A stretch of 64,000 bases of DNA from an uncultured Oscillibacter sp. (GCA_910578935.1 CAJTSM010000004.1:102737-166736); one strand, 5' to 3'; shown: positions 50,598 to 60,203, counted from the stretch's first letter. Program-made: numbers and translations. Notes: generated by a model not told the origin, from the sequence alone.

Positions 50598-51581
50598 TTA
50601 TGCTCTTCGCGCAGCTATGTACTGTTTCGCGTGTGATAAAGCAACCAGGAAAAGCAGCGTACTTATATAAACCACTATGGACCCGACATATTCATAGATG
50701 CTGTATACACCAAACCCTTTCATAATTTCACCAATCGCGTCTACAAAAATCGGATGCAGGATATAAATCCACAAGGAATATTTTCTGCCGATTATAGAAA
50801 GTGCGTTTAATAATTTAGAGGGCGCCGGTTCGCGTTCTTCCGTAGACAACGCAAACACAAATACAGCTATTGACAGGAATATGCTGCTAATATATCTGTC
50901 TCCACTGGCGGTCATTTTTATCATGCTCAGGAAAAAACCTTCTGATAGGCTTGTGATTGCGAGCAAACCAATCAAGAACAAAAAACGCTTTTTCCGCCTG
51001 GCGTCAGCAATGGGAAAGATCGGTCCCTTTTTCAGGGACAAGTCTCTAATCATACATCCAATACAAAAATAAGGGATGCCCTCAAACAAAAAATTCCGGC
51101 TGAGAACGGCTGAAAATTTTCGATGGAACAATAGTAAAGCATATTTTCCAAAAGCTAGACCTGTAAGCAATAGAAGAGGGGTTATCCAATAAAGAAATTT
51201 CCTGCATTGCAGCCGGTCGGCCGCCCCAACAATTATTAACACGTACAGGATTGCTAAAAGATACCACAAATGATCGTATCGATAAGGCTTGTTTAAGAAT
51301 ATTAATTCCAGAAAGTTTTTTGTTGAACATAATTCATGCAAATAGTTTAACAAATTTTCCTGTTTAAACGGGAAGAAGACGATCATCCACACAAAGTAAA
51401 TTGCACCCGAAAAAATTAACAACGCAAGAATTTTCTTCAATTGTTCTTTCTGCCTGTTACGGCAGACCGTCTGCTCATAAAAATATCCTGTTATCATAAA
51501 AAACACCGGAACGCTAATCACCGCAACAGCGGTAACACATCTGCCGGCAATCCCCGGAAATTTAATATGAATACATACGAC
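50598..51581 (-). pseudogene. Acyltransferase-3 family membrane protein, 5'-truncated
   Basis: The frame encodes about nine membrane helices of an acyltransferase-3 (OafA-like) protein. Seen are FFVVCIHIKFPG near the upstream end, VPVFFMITGYFYEQ and YDHLWYLLAILYV. The first residues expected in the family, before FFVVCIH, are missing. In their place lies the terminator hairpin of the ATPase operon (51583-51620), through which the frame stays open by chance. No ATG with a ribosome binding site lies near the conserved start; the first Met is in VPVFFMITGY. The gene is clearly richer in A and T than its neighbours, which suggests transfer. A shorter expressed version from an internal GTG cannot be excluded. 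Confidence 0.6.
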
Positions 51582-51582
51582 A

Positions 51583-51620
51583 AAAAAGGCGAAATCGCTG
51601 TACAGCGATTTCGCCTTTTT
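51583..51620. terminator. Second terminator below the ATPase operon
   Basis: An 18-bp perfect stem (AAAAAGGCGAAATCGCTG with its complement) around a TA loop, with T runs on both strands. It lies exactly at the broken end of the acyltransferase frame. Confidence 0.9.
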
Positions 51621-51632
51621 CGAATGTAATTG

Positions 51633-51673
51633 TAAAAAGAGCGGTACTGCCCAGGTTCGTCCCAGGCAGTACC
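51633..51673 (-). terminator. First terminator of the ATPase operon
   Basis: GGTACTGCC (51643-51651) pairs with GGCAGTACC (51665-51673), followed on the minus strand by CTCTTTTT. It lies 57 bp after the subunit D stop. Confidence 0.85.
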
Positions 51674-51729
51674 ATCTTTCACTTTTTAGGCCTATCGCAG
51701 AAGCAGTACGGTTGCGGTACAGCTCCCCT

Positions 51730-52443
51730 TTAAACCTCTGCCGGAGCTTCGTCCGATCCTCCGAAAGCCTTGACGGCCCTAGCGTCTGCCGCCTGCCGCT
51801 CCTCAATGGCTTCCTTCAGGATCATATCCTTCACCTTCATGAGCCGGATCGTGGTGGCGCGGTCGTTTTCGTCCAGCTTCATGTTGATATACCGGATGGC
51901 CTCCTGGGTGTCGGGGATCATGACATACTCCAGGGCGTTGACCCGCCGCCGGGTCTTCTCGATCTCCTCCGCCATCAGCTGGGCGGACTTCTCGATCTCC
52001 GCCAGCTTCAAGAGCTTCCGGAACACCTTCCCCAGGGCATCCACCGCCGTGTCCAGCTCGCCGGACGTGGCCGCGAAGCCGTAGGGATAGATATCGGAGT
52101 CCGACCGGGTCTGGGTCTGGAAATCGTACACCGGCACGTTGACGGACATGATGTTCTGGGTGGTCTGGGTTAGGACCACGCTCTGCTTCGGGTACAGCAG
52201 GGCCTGCTCCATGGCCTCGGAGCTCATGAGGGCGGAGGCCACCGTAAAGGCCCCGTGGACCGTCATCAGCTCCTCTTCCACCTCGGAGCGGAGGGCCCGG
52301 ACCTCCCGGACCGTCTCCAGGAACTGCTTCATCAGCTCATCCCGCTTGTCTTTGAGCAGCTTGTGGCCCCGCTGGGCGGTGCGCAGCTTGCCCTTGAGGC
52401 GGGTGAGCTCCATGCGGGTGGGGCTTACCGTGATATTCGCCAT
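51730..52443 (-). CDS. atpD: V/A-type ATPase subunit D
   Basis: The 237-residue protein is the coiled-coil central stalk subunit D. The N-terminus reads PTRMELTRLKGKLRTAQRGHKLLKDKRDEL and the C-terminal helix has RRVNALEYVMIPDTQEAI. It rotates inside the A3B3 head. It is the last gene of the operon, 13 bp after subunit B, and two terminators follow. Confidence 0.95.
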   Translation of the reverse strand: MANITVSPTRMELTRLKGKLRTAQRGHKLLKDKRDELMKQFLETVREVRALRSEVEEELMTVHGAFTVASALMSSEAMEQALLYPKQSVVLTQTTQNIMSVNVPVYDFQTQTRSDSDIYPYGFAATSGELDTAVDALGKVFRKLLKLAEIEKSAQLMAEEIEKTRRRVNALEYVMIPDTQEAIRYINMKLDENDRATTIRLMKVKDMILKEAIEERQAADARAVKAFGGSDEAPAEV

Positions 52444-52456
52444 GGCTCACCCCTCC

Positions 52457-53842
52457 TTACTGCTCGTCTTTTTTCGGCCAGTATCTCTCAATCAGCTCGG
52501 GCTTGATTCGCTTCAGCTCCGCCTTGGGCAGGATGCTCAGGAGCTCCCAGCCCAGGTCCAGGGTTTCGAAAATGGAGCGGTTCTCCTCATAGCCCTGGTT
52601 CACGTAGCGCCGCTCGAACTCGTCGGCGAACTTGGCGTACAGCAGATCCGTGGGCGTCAGGGCCGCCTCGCCCAGGATGGACATCAGCTCCTTGTTGTCC
52701 TTGCCGGTGGAGTAGGCCGCGAAGAGCTGGTTCATGGTGTCCGCGTGGTCTTCCCGGGTCTTGCCCTTGCCCACGCCCTTGTCCTTCAGACGGCTCAGGC
52801 TGGGCAGAACATCCACAGGGGGATGGATGCCCTGGCGGTATAGGGCGCGGGAGAGGATGATCTGACCCTCGGTGATATAGCCCGTCAGGTCGGGGATGGG
52901 GTGGGTCTTGTCGTCCTCGGGCATGGTCAGGATGGGGATCAGGGTAATGGAGCCCTTCTTGCCCAGCTGCCGTCCGGCCCGCTCGTACAACGTCGCCAGG
53001 TTGGTGTACAGGTAGCCCGGGAAGCCGCGGCGGCCCGGGACCTCCTTCTTGGCGGCGGAAACCTCCCGGAGGGCCTCGGCGTAGTTGGTGATATCGGTCA
53101 TGATGACCAGGACGTGCATGTCCTTCTCAAAGGCCAGATACTCCGCGGCGGTCAGGGCCATGCGGGGGGTGGCGATCCGCTCGACGGCGGGGTCGTTGGC
53201 CAGGTTGGAAAACAGCACGGTACGGTCGATGGCCCCGGTGCGCTTGAACTCGTTGACGAAGAACTCCGACTCTTCGAAGGTGATGCCGATGGCCGCGAAG
53301 ACCACGGCGAAGTTGGCGCTCTCGTCCCCCAGCACCTTGGCCTGCCGGGCGATCTGGGCCGCCAGGTTGGCGTGGGGCAGGCCGGAGCCGGAGAAGATGG
53401 GCAGTTTCTGCCCCCGGACCAGGGTGTTCAGGCCGTCGATGGTGGAAACGCCGGTCTGGATGAACTCGTTGGGGTAGTCCCGGGCGGCGGGGTTCATGGG
53501 CAAGCCGTCGATGTCCCGGTACTCCTCGGGCAGAATCTCGGGGCCGCCGTCAATGGGGTGGCCCATGCCGTTGAAAACCCGGCCCAGCATGTCGCCGGAC
53601 ACACCCAGCTGCAAGGGATGGCCCAGGAAGCGAACCTTGGCGTCGGCCATGTTGATGCCCGCGGCGGACTCGAAGAGCTGGACCACGGCGGTGTCGCCGT
53701 TGACTTCCAGCACCTGGCCCCGGCGGGTGGTGCCGTCGTGGAGCTCCACTTCCACCAGCTCGTTGTAGGTGACGTTTTCGACCATCCGGACCATCATCAG
53801 CGGGCTGACGATTTCCTCTACGGTTTTGTATTCACGAATCAT
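52457..53842 (-). CDS. atpB: V/A-type ATPase subunit B
   Basis: The 461-residue protein has the nucleotide-binding fold of the non-catalytic B subunit. Seen are KLPIFSGSGLPHANLAAQIA in place of a full P-loop, and the SQLGKKGSITLIPILTMPEDD stretch. It forms the head with subunit A. Its ATG overlaps the subunit A stop by one base (TAATG). Confidence 0.96.
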   Translation of the reverse strand: MIREYKTVEEIVSPLMMVRMVENVTYNELVEVELHDGTTRRGQVLEVNGDTAVVQLFESAAGINMADAKVRFLGHPLQLGVSGDMLGRVFNGMGHPIDGGPEILPEEYRDIDGLPMNPAARDYPNEFIQTGVSTIDGLNTLVRGQKLPIFSGSGLPHANLAAQIARQAKVLGDESANFAVVFAAIGITFEESEFFVNEFKRTGAIDRTVLFSNLANDPAVERIATPRMALTAAEYLAFEKDMHVLVIMTDITNYAEALREVSAAKKEVPGRRGFPGYLYTNLATLYERAGRQLGKKGSITLIPILTMPEDDKTHPIPDLTGYITEGQIILSRALYRQGIHPPVDVLPSLSRLKDKGVGKGKTREDHADTMNQLFAAYSTGKDNKELMSILGEAALTPTDLLYAKFADEFERRYVNQGYEENRSIFETLDLGWELLSILPKAELKRIKPELIERYWPKKDEQ

Positions 53843-55611
53843 TACTGGTCACCTCCCTGGGCGGCGATGTCGGCAATCTGGGCCTCCATCTCGGTCCCGA
53901 TCTCCTCGTAGACCTTGGCATACTCGTCGGCGGGGACGCTCTTGGCCCGGCCGATCTTCTCCCGGACGGGGATGTCGAAGAGCTTCATCACGTCCGCCCC
54001 CTTGGCGATGGCGTCCCGGCAGAGAACCTCATAGCGGAGGATCAGGGCCAGCAGCTTGCCCTGGCGGTCATAGCTGGAGTAGCCGTCGATGTCGGTGAAG
54101 GCGTTTTGCTGGAGGAAGTCCTCCCGGACCATCCGGGCCACCTCCAGGGTCAGCTGGTCGGAGGGAGACAGAGCGTCCTTACCGACGAGCTGGACGATTT
54201 CGTTCAGGCTGGCCTCCTGCTGGAGGATGCTCATGGCCTTACTCCGGTCCTTCATGAAGTCCTCGCCGAAGTTCTCGTCGAACCAGGGCTTCAGGGTGTC
54301 CAGATACAGGGAGTAGGAGTTCAGCCAGTTGATGGCGGGGAAGTGGCGCTTATAGGCCAACGACGCGTCCAGGGCCCAGAAGACCTTGACGATCCGCATG
54401 GTGGCCTGGGAGACGGGCTCGGAGAGGTCGCCGCCCGGAGGCGACACGGCGCCCACGGCGGTCAGGCTGCCCCGGCGCTCGTCGGAGCCGATGCACTCCA
54501 CGCTGCCGGCCCGCTCGTAGAACTGGGCCAGACGGGAGGAGAGGTAGGCGGGGTAGCCCTCTTCGCCGGGCATCTCCTCCAGACGGCCGGACATCTCGCG
54601 GAGGGCCTCGGCCCAGCGGGAGGTGGAGTCGGCGATGACGGCCACGTCATAGCCCATGTCCCGGAAGTACTCCGCGATGGTGATGCCGGTGTAGACGGAG
54701 GCCTCCCGGGCCGCCACGGGCATGTCGGAGGTGTTGGCGATCAGCACCGTCCGCTTCATCAACGATTCGCCGGTGCGGGGGTCTTTCAGCTCGGGGAACT
54801 CCCGCAGAACGTCGGTCATCTCGTTGCCCCGCTCGCCGCAGCCGATATAAACCACAATGTCCACGTCGGACCACTTGGCCAGCTGGTGCTGAACCACGGT
54901 CTTGCCGGAGCCGAAGGGGCCGGGAACGGCGGCGGTGCCGCCCTTGGCGATGGGGAACATGGTGTCGATGATCCGCTGGCCGGAGCACAGGGGACGCTGG
55001 GGGGAGTACTTCTTCTCATAGGGGCGGCCGATACGGACGGGCCATTTCTGGACCATGGTCAAAGCTACGTCCTTGCCGTCCTCCGTGGTGAGGGTGGCCA
55101 CCGTGTCCGTCACTTTGTAGCTGCCGCTTTGGATGCTCTTGATGGTTCCCTTCATGTTGGGGGGCACCATGATCTTGTGGAGCACCACCGGGGTTTCGGG
55201 GACGGTGCCGATGACGTCGCCGCCAATCACCTTGTCCCCGGCTTTCGCCGTGGCGGTGAAGTCCCACTTTTTCTCGTGGTCCAGGGCGGAAACCTCCACG
55301 CCGCGGGTGATATTCGCGCCCACCTTCTCCACGATCTTCTCCAGCGGGCGCTGGATGCCGTCATAAATGCCTTCGATCATGCCGGGGCCCAGCTCCACAC
55401 TCATGGGAGCGCCGGTGGTTTCCACGACGGCGCCGGGGCCCAGACCGGAAGTCTCCTCATAGACCTGGATGGAGGCGGCGTCGCCCTTCATGGTCAGGAT
55501 CTCGCCGATCAGTCGCTGGGGGCCGACGCGGACCACATCGCTCATGTTGGCGTTGGAGAGGCCCGTAGCGACCACCAGCGGCCCGGAAACTTTAACAACT
55601 TTGCCGCTCAA
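53842..55611 (-). CDS. atpA: V/A-type ATPase catalytic subunit A
   Basis: The 589-residue protein has the P-loop GPFGSGKT at 231-238, the A-type bulge domain (about 115-190) and the C-terminal helical domain. It hydrolyses or makes ATP in the rotary enzyme. It starts with TTG at 55611 after AAGAAGG. The 164-bp gap before it is filled with palindromes, the only long gap in the operon. Confidence 0.96.
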   Translation of the reverse strand: MSGKVVKVSGPLVVATGLSNANMSDVVRVGPQRLIGEILTMKGDAASIQVYEETSGLGPGAVVETTGAPMSVELGPGMIEGIYDGIQRPLEKIVEKVGANITRGVEVSALDHEKKWDFTATAKAGDKVIGGDVIGTVPETPVVLHKIMVPPNMKGTIKSIQSGSYKVTDTVATLTTEDGKDVALTMVQKWPVRIGRPYEKKYSPQRPLCSGQRIIDTMFPIAKGGTAAVPGPFGSGKTVVQHQLAKWSDVDIVVYIGCGERGNEMTDVLREFPELKDPRTGESLMKRTVLIANTSDMPVAAREASVYTGITIAEYFRDMGYDVAVIADSTSRWAEALREMSGRLEEMPGEEGYPAYLSSRLAQFYERAGSVECIGSDERRGSLTAVGAVSPPGGDLSEPVSQATMRIVKVFWALDASLAYKRHFPAINWLNSYSLYLDTLKPWFDENFGEDFMKDRSKAMSILQQEASLNEIVQLVGKDALSPSDQLTLEVARMVREDFLQQNAFTDIDGYSSYDRQGKLLALILRYEVLCRDAIAKGADVMKLFDIPVREKIGRAKSVPADEYAKVYEEIGTEMEAQIADIAAQGGDQ

Positions 55612-55775
55612 ACTCTAAAACCTTCTTTCAGGATAGATTTGCGGGAAATTGAATCATTTTTGCGACGACATGCGCGTCACAAAAATTCCTCGACTCGCGC
55701 GCCTTGGGCGCGCTCACCAGTCCGCAGACTGGTGGGGGGAATCTAAAGGGGGGACGAAGTCCCCTCTTTAAGAGG
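55612..55775. repeat. Palindromic element between ATPase subunits F and A
   Basis: Four hairpins stand in a row: GCGCGCC-TTG-GGCGCGC (55697-55713), CACCAGTC-CGCA-GACTGGTG (55715-55734), GGGGAC-GAA-GTCCCC (55750-55764) and CCTCTT/AAGAGG (55763-55775). None is followed by a clear T run on the minus strand. It may be a dispersed repeat or an mRNA processing site that sets subunit ratios. Confidence 0.7.
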
Positions 55776-56093
55776 CTACAGGATGTCGGCGCCCACCGCG
55801 CGTTCAATGGCGCGCTGGATATTGTTCTTGCCGATGCCCAGGGACCCCTGGCGGCCGGGGATGAGGATGATGGCGGGCCGGAGCTCGTCCTTGTACCGGG
55901 AAATCACATCCTCCATGTCCTTGGCCAGCTGCTCCGTGAGGTAAATCACGGCGCAGTTTCCCTTGGCCAGCTCTCGGATCTTCTCCCTGGCCTCCGCCGC
56001 GTCCGCGACGGGGTAGGTGTCCAGCCCCAGAGCCCGGAAGCCCATGACAGACTCCCAGTCGCCCACGGCGGCGATTTGATAGGTCATTGCCAT
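55776..56093 (-). CDS. atpF: V/A-type ATPase subunit F
   Basis: The 105-residue protein has the subunit F fold (YQIAAVGDWESVMGFRALGLDTYPV and AVIYLTEQLAKDMEDVI). It binds the D stalk and modulates activity. I chose the ATG at 56093, which leaves a 16-bp gap after subunit C and has GGTGAAG upstream; an in-frame start eight codons earlier would overlap subunit C. Confidence 0.92.
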   Translation of the reverse strand: MAMTYQIAAVGDWESVMGFRALGLDTYPVADAAEAREKIRELAKGNCAVIYLTEQLAKDMEDVISRYKDELRPAIILIPGRQGSLGIGKNNIQRAIERAVGADIL

Positions 56094-56109
56094 ATTGTTC
56101 TTCACCGCC

Positions 56110-57108
56110 TTACACATAACCGGCCCGCAGCCGGGAACGGATGACCCCGGCGGGCAGGCCCGCCCCGCGGCCCATCAGCAGGATGCGGATGTTCGTGTAC
56201 TCCGTCTCCCGGGCCGCCAGATACCCCAGCAGCGGGGCTTCGCCGAAGGGCACGAACTGCGCCCCGGCCAGGTACTCGCCCACCGCGTCGTCGCAGAGCT
56301 TCTCGAAGTCCGTCAGCGGCCCGCCCCGAAGGGCCTCCGCCCCCGCCTCCGCCGCGGCCTGGAGGGCCGTGGGGCCGTAGAGCTCCTGAAGCGCGCCGGA
56401 ATTCCCGGCGGCGGCTACGGCGTCCGCGCCGATGCCGCCCCCCTCCAGCAGCACGGTTTTCAGGAAATCCCCGCTTTTACCCATCCGCAGAGTGCGGACC
56501 AGAGCCCGGAGATTGGCCGCGTCGATCTGGATTTTCACATAGCCCGTCAGGAAGGCGCTGCCCGTCTCTTCTGCCACCGCCATCATCTCCTGATAGCACC
56601 AGCGGTCCAGACAGATGTCCGAGAGCTGGGGGTCCCGGGTGGTGTCCAGTACCTCCCGGGCCTCCGCCGCCGCAGCGGCCAGGCTTTCGGGCAGCTCGTC
56701 CAGCCGTCCCGTCAGGACGGCCTCTTTCAGCTCCGCCGCACTTACCCGGCCCATATCCATCAGCATGGAGTCGGGGCTTACGTTCATCGCCTGGGCCTTC
56801 AGCACGGCCTTGATGTTGTGATAGTCGTATTTCAGCTTGAAAATGTCGATATACCTGGGGTCCGGCGCGCCGTCCAGCACGTCGGAGAGGGTGGCTTCCC
56901 GGACCGCCGACAAAGCGGCGTCCATAGCCTCGGGACTGCGGACGTCCAGCTCGGGATACCCGCACTCCTGAAGGATTTTCACCGCCTCTTCATCGCTGCG
57001 GGCCTCCAGCACCTGTTCCATCCGTTCCCGTGTCAGGAGCCCGGTTTCCATGGCCTTGATGCGGGCCGAGATCGCCAGGTAATCGGTGTCTTTGATTTTG
57101 TTAGCCAA
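56110..57108 (-). CDS. atpC: V/A-type ATPase subunit C
   Basis: The 332-residue protein has the three-fold helical repeats of the subunit that links the rotor ring to the D-F stalk (DTDYLAISARIKAMETGLL; LDRWCYQEMMAVAEE). It starts with TTG at 57108 after AAGGAGGAAG. It lies between E and F. Confidence 0.93.
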   Translation of the reverse strand: MANKIKDTDYLAISARIKAMETGLLTRERMEQVLEARSDEEAVKILQECGYPELDVRSPEAMDAALSAVREATLSDVLDGAPDPRYIDIFKLKYDYHNIKAVLKAQAMNVSPDSMLMDMGRVSAAELKEAVLTGRLDELPESLAAAAAEAREVLDTTRDPQLSDICLDRWCYQEMMAVAEETGSAFLTGYVKIQIDAANLRALVRTLRMGKSGDFLKTVLLEGGGIGADAVAAAGNSGALQELYGPTALQAAAEAGAEALRGGPLTDFEKLCDDAVGEYLAGAQFVPFGEAPLLGYLAARETEYTNIRILLMGRGAGLPAGVIRSRLRAGYV

Positions 57109-57123
57109 GACACTTCCTCCTTA

Positions 57124-57708
57124 TTATGAGAACAGCTTCTTCACCACTTCTCCCGCGGTTTCCGCCTTTTGCAGGCGCACCAGGGTGTCGAACGCGCAGT
57201 TGACCTCCACGTTCTCAGAGCGGAGGATGAAGCCGCCGGGAATGGACCGGGTTTCGCCGGAGAGGATCAACTTCTTGCCGCCGTCCTTGTTGGCCTTTTC
57301 CACGGCGGCCTTGCCCACCTTGCGGCGGTCCTTGTCGGAGAAGATGACCTCCTCCTTGCCGGTGGAGGACGCCTGGATCAGCAGTTCCGCCAGCACGGCG
57401 GTGTACTTGTCCTCGGGCAGGGAACAGAGCTTCCGGAGGGCCAGGTCATAGGCCTTTTCCACCATCTCCTGCTTGGCGGCCAGGGCGGCCTTTCGGGCCT
57501 CCATCTGGGCTGTGCCGGCCAGGCGCTCCTCCCGCTCCGCGGCGGCCTTTTTGTTTCGGGCGTCCAGGTCCGCCGCCTCGGCGTCCGCCTGGGCCTTGTA
57601 CTTGGCGGCGATTTTTTCCGCCTCGGCCCGGGCCTCGCCCAGAACGCGGTCGATCTCCGCCTGGGCCTCGGCGCCGATGCGCTGGGTGATTCTTTCAATT
57701 CCGTTCAT
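57124..57708 (-). CDS. atpE: V/A-type ATPase subunit E
   Basis: The 194-residue protein has a long N-terminal coiled coil (IERITQRIGAEAQAEIDRVLGEA) and a C-terminal globular domain. With subunit H it forms the peripheral stalk. It lies 26 bp after the K subunit gene. Confidence 0.92.
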   Translation of the reverse strand: MNGIERITQRIGAEAQAEIDRVLGEARAEAEKIAAKYKAQADAEAADLDARNKKAAAEREERLAGTAQMEARKAALAAKQEMVEKAYDLALRKLCSLPEDKYTAVLAELLIQASSTGKEEVIFSDKDRRKVGKAAVEKANKDGGKKLILSGETRSIPGGFILRSENVEVNCAFDTLVRLQKAETAGEVVKKLFS

Positions 57709-57734
57709 GGTTCAATCCCCTTTCTGCGGGGCAA

Positions 57735-58259
57735 TCAAGAAATGTTGATGATCATCAGCATGGAAGCCAGCAGAGACAAGATGGCGTAGAACTCCACGGT
57801 GATGCAGAGCACCATGCCCTTGGACCAGTCGTCGGGCTTCTTGGCCAGAATGTTGATGGAGCCCGCGGCCACGCGGCCCTGGGCGATGGCGGAAAACAGG
57901 CCGCCGAGCGCCATGGGCAGGCAGGCAAACAGGTACTGCATTCCCTGGGCGATGCTCATCTGAGGCAGCTCGCCGCCAAGCAGGCCCATGGAGAAGATGG
58001 CGAAGAACCACACCACCAGGCCGTACAGGCCCTGGGTGCCGGGGATGACTTGGAGAATCATGACCTTACCGAACTTGCTGGGGTCCTGGCACAAAAGGCC
58101 GGTGCCCGCCTCGCCGGCGATGCCGGTGCCCTTGGCGGAACCGATGCCGGGGAGAACCGCCGCCAGGCCCGCGCCCAGCAGGGCAAAGGCCAAACCGCCA
58201 ATGCTTCCAAGGAACGTCAGAGCGCTCTGCGCTTCCACCAATTGATTGAGATCCATCAT
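57735..58259 (-). CDS. atpK: V/A-type ATPase rotor subunit K (two hairpins)
   Basis: The 174-residue protein is a four-helix proteolipid, two fused c-type hairpins. The second ion-site helix has VEFYAIL with Glu156. The first has IPGTQGLYG with T75 and Q76, and SAIAQGRV carries Q127. These match the sodium ligands T64, Q65, Q110 and E139 of E. hirae NtpK; the fifth, L61, is Ile72 here. The first hairpin has no carboxylate at the ion-site position. A sodium-coupled enzyme is the likely reading. Confidence 0.94.
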   Translation of the reverse strand: MMDLNQLVEAQSALTFLGSIGGLAFALLGAGLAAVLPGIGSAKGTGIAGEAGTGLLCQDPSKFGKVMILQVIPGTQGLYGLVVWFFAIFSMGLLGGELPQMSIAQGMQYLFACLPMALGGLFSAIAQGRVAAGSINILAKKPDDWSKGMVLCITVEFYAILSLLASMLMIINIS

Positions 58260-58279
58260 TAATTTCCTCCTAAAATTGT

Positions 58280-60202
58280 TTACTTCGTGATGTCCACGTA
58301 TTTGGTTTCCATGGCCAGGGGCCGGAAGGGCTTGCCGCCGTCCTCATAGAACTTGCCGAAATACTCCAGGCACTGAAGCCGGAGATCGTGGACGTAGCAG
58401 CCCAGCAGATTCAGCGCGAAGTTCAGCGCGTTGCCCGCCAGGGAAATCACCAGGAAAATGAGAATGTTGCCGGGGATGGCGCCCAGGGTGTTGAATACCT
58501 GGGCGATCACGCTGCCCGCCAGCATCAGCGCCATGAGACGGGCATAGGAGAGGATATCGCCGAAGTAGCCCGTCACGTGGTTGTAAAGGGAACCGAAGAT
58601 GCCCATGATCTTCCCGAAGCCCTGGCCGGTGACCAGGGGCCCGATGACAATCAGGGCCAGGCCCGCGTAGAGTACCAGATTGGTAATGCCCGCGGCCATA
58701 AGGCCGATACCGGCAAAGACGATCCACCACGTGACCTCCTCAAAGACGGCGTCCAGCACCTGCCCGGCCTTGAGCTTGCGGATGAAGCTGACGGCCATGC
58801 CGGTGATAATCTGGACCAGTCCCAGGGCCATGGCCCCGATGAGGATCATCAGCGTGTCGTTCAGAGGTGTGAACAGCGCCGGAAGGGCAAAATCCCCGCC
58901 GGTGGTGAGCTTTACCACCTGGGTCAGGAAGTCTCCGAAGAAACCGCCGGTAATCGCGCCCATGATGAAAGTGGACACGCCGCACAGCTGCATCAGGCCC
59001 ATCATGTGGCCCATGGTGCCCTTGGGCCGGTACTTCCTGGAAATAATGGTGCCCGCCAGGAACATCAAAAGGCCGTAGCCCATGTCCGCCATCATGATGC
59101 CGTAGAACAAAATGAAAAACGGCGCCATAAGGGGGTTGGGGTCCACGTTGTTATAGGCGGGGAGGGAGTACATCTCCGTCACCATGTTCAGCGGCCGGGT
59201 GAGCCAGTTGTTTTTCAGGCGCACCGGCACGTCGGGGATATCCTCCTCCGTGGGGTCGGCCGCCTCCCAGGCGCAGTCTCTGCCGTCCAGCAGGGTCTGG
59301 ACCTCGTTCATGTTCTCCGCCGGGGCCCAGCCCTCGAAGAAGACGATGGTCCCGTCGGTGAGGAGGCGCTCAGTATTCGTATCCTCGGCAGCTTCGGCGC
59401 TGAGCCGGTCGGCATAGAGCCGGAGGCGGTCCCGCATGGGCGCCTGGGCGGCGATGGCGGCCTCCGCCTCCTGCCGCCGGGTGTGGTTCTCCGCCAAAGC
59501 CGCGTCCAGAGTCTGGATATTCCGCTCCGCCGTGCCCGTCACCCCCTGGAAGACGGTGACGCTGAACCCATGGGGACGCAGGATTTCCAGAGCCTTCTCC
59601 TCTTCCTCCCGGTGGGCGATGAGGAGGCAGTAGCGCTGCTGCTTGTCCGCGCTGATCTCATAGAGCTCCGCCGCCGCGTCCGCCAGTTCGCCCCGGATGG
59701 CGGCGGTGTCCGCCGCGCCGGGGAAGACTCCCAGGCGGAACACCGCGTGCTCGGTGCCTCCCACCTCCAGCGGCATGTCCAGAGGTGCCCAGGGCTCCAG
59801 CCCCGCCCTCCGGCTGAGGAGGCGGCTCTCCTCTCCCTGCAAGCGGGAGATCTCCTGCAAGCACCCGTTGATTTCCTTACTGACGGCCCGGGAATCCTCC
59901 AGGGTGCCGTCGCTGAGGAATTCCTCCTGGGACACCGGCCGGCGCTGGATGAAGAGGCCGTCCTTGGTCCCGCCATAGCGCTTCAGCGCCTCCAGGGCGG
60001 CGGCGGCCTCCCCCTGCTCGTTCTTGGTTTCCGCAAGCCGGGAGGCGTCCCGTCGCAGCAGCGCCGCCCAGGCGGGGTCCGAGAGCTTCCCGGCGGGCTC
60101 GCTGATCTCCACACAGCCCAGGCGCAGCAGCTCCCGCAGGAGCGCGTCCCGGCTGTCGGCCATGGCCATAACGCGGAGCTTTTTCATTTTTACAATGGCC
60201 AT
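58280..60202 (-). CDS. atpI: V/A-type ATPase subunit I (a-type)
   Basis: The 640-residue protein has a cytoplasmic N-terminal half (about 1-330) and about eight membrane helices. The conserved ion-path region has GYFGDILSYARLMALMLAGSVIAQV with the essential Arg. It forms the ion half-channels against the K ring. Ribosome binding is weak upstream of ATG 60202; a second ATG five codons in is possible. It follows subunit H by 1 bp. Confidence 0.94.
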   Translation of the reverse strand: MAIVKMKKLRVMAMADSRDALLRELLRLGCVEISEPAGKLSDPAWAALLRRDASRLAETKNEQGEAAAALEALKRYGGTKDGLFIQRRPVSQEEFLSDGTLEDSRAVSKEINGCLQEISRLQGEESRLLSRRAGLEPWAPLDMPLEVGGTEHAVFRLGVFPGAADTAAIRGELADAAAELYEISADKQQRYCLLIAHREEEEKALEILRPHGFSVTVFQGVTGTAERNIQTLDAALAENHTRRQEAEAAIAAQAPMRDRLRLYADRLSAEAAEDTNTERLLTDGTIVFFEGWAPAENMNEVQTLLDGRDCAWEAADPTEEDIPDVPVRLKNNWLTRPLNMVTEMYSLPAYNNVDPNPLMAPFFILFYGIMMADMGYGLLMFLAGTIISRKYRPKGTMGHMMGLMQLCGVSTFIMGAITGGFFGDFLTQVVKLTTGGDFALPALFTPLNDTLMILIGAMALGLVQIITGMAVSFIRKLKAGQVLDAVFEEVTWWIVFAGIGLMAAGITNLVLYAGLALIVIGPLVTGQGFGKIMGIFGSLYNHVTGYFGDILSYARLMALMLAGSVIAQVFNTLGAIPGNILIFLVISLAGNALNFALNLLGCYVHDLRLQCLEYFGKFYEDGGKPFRPLAMETKYVDITK

Positions 60203-60203
60203 T

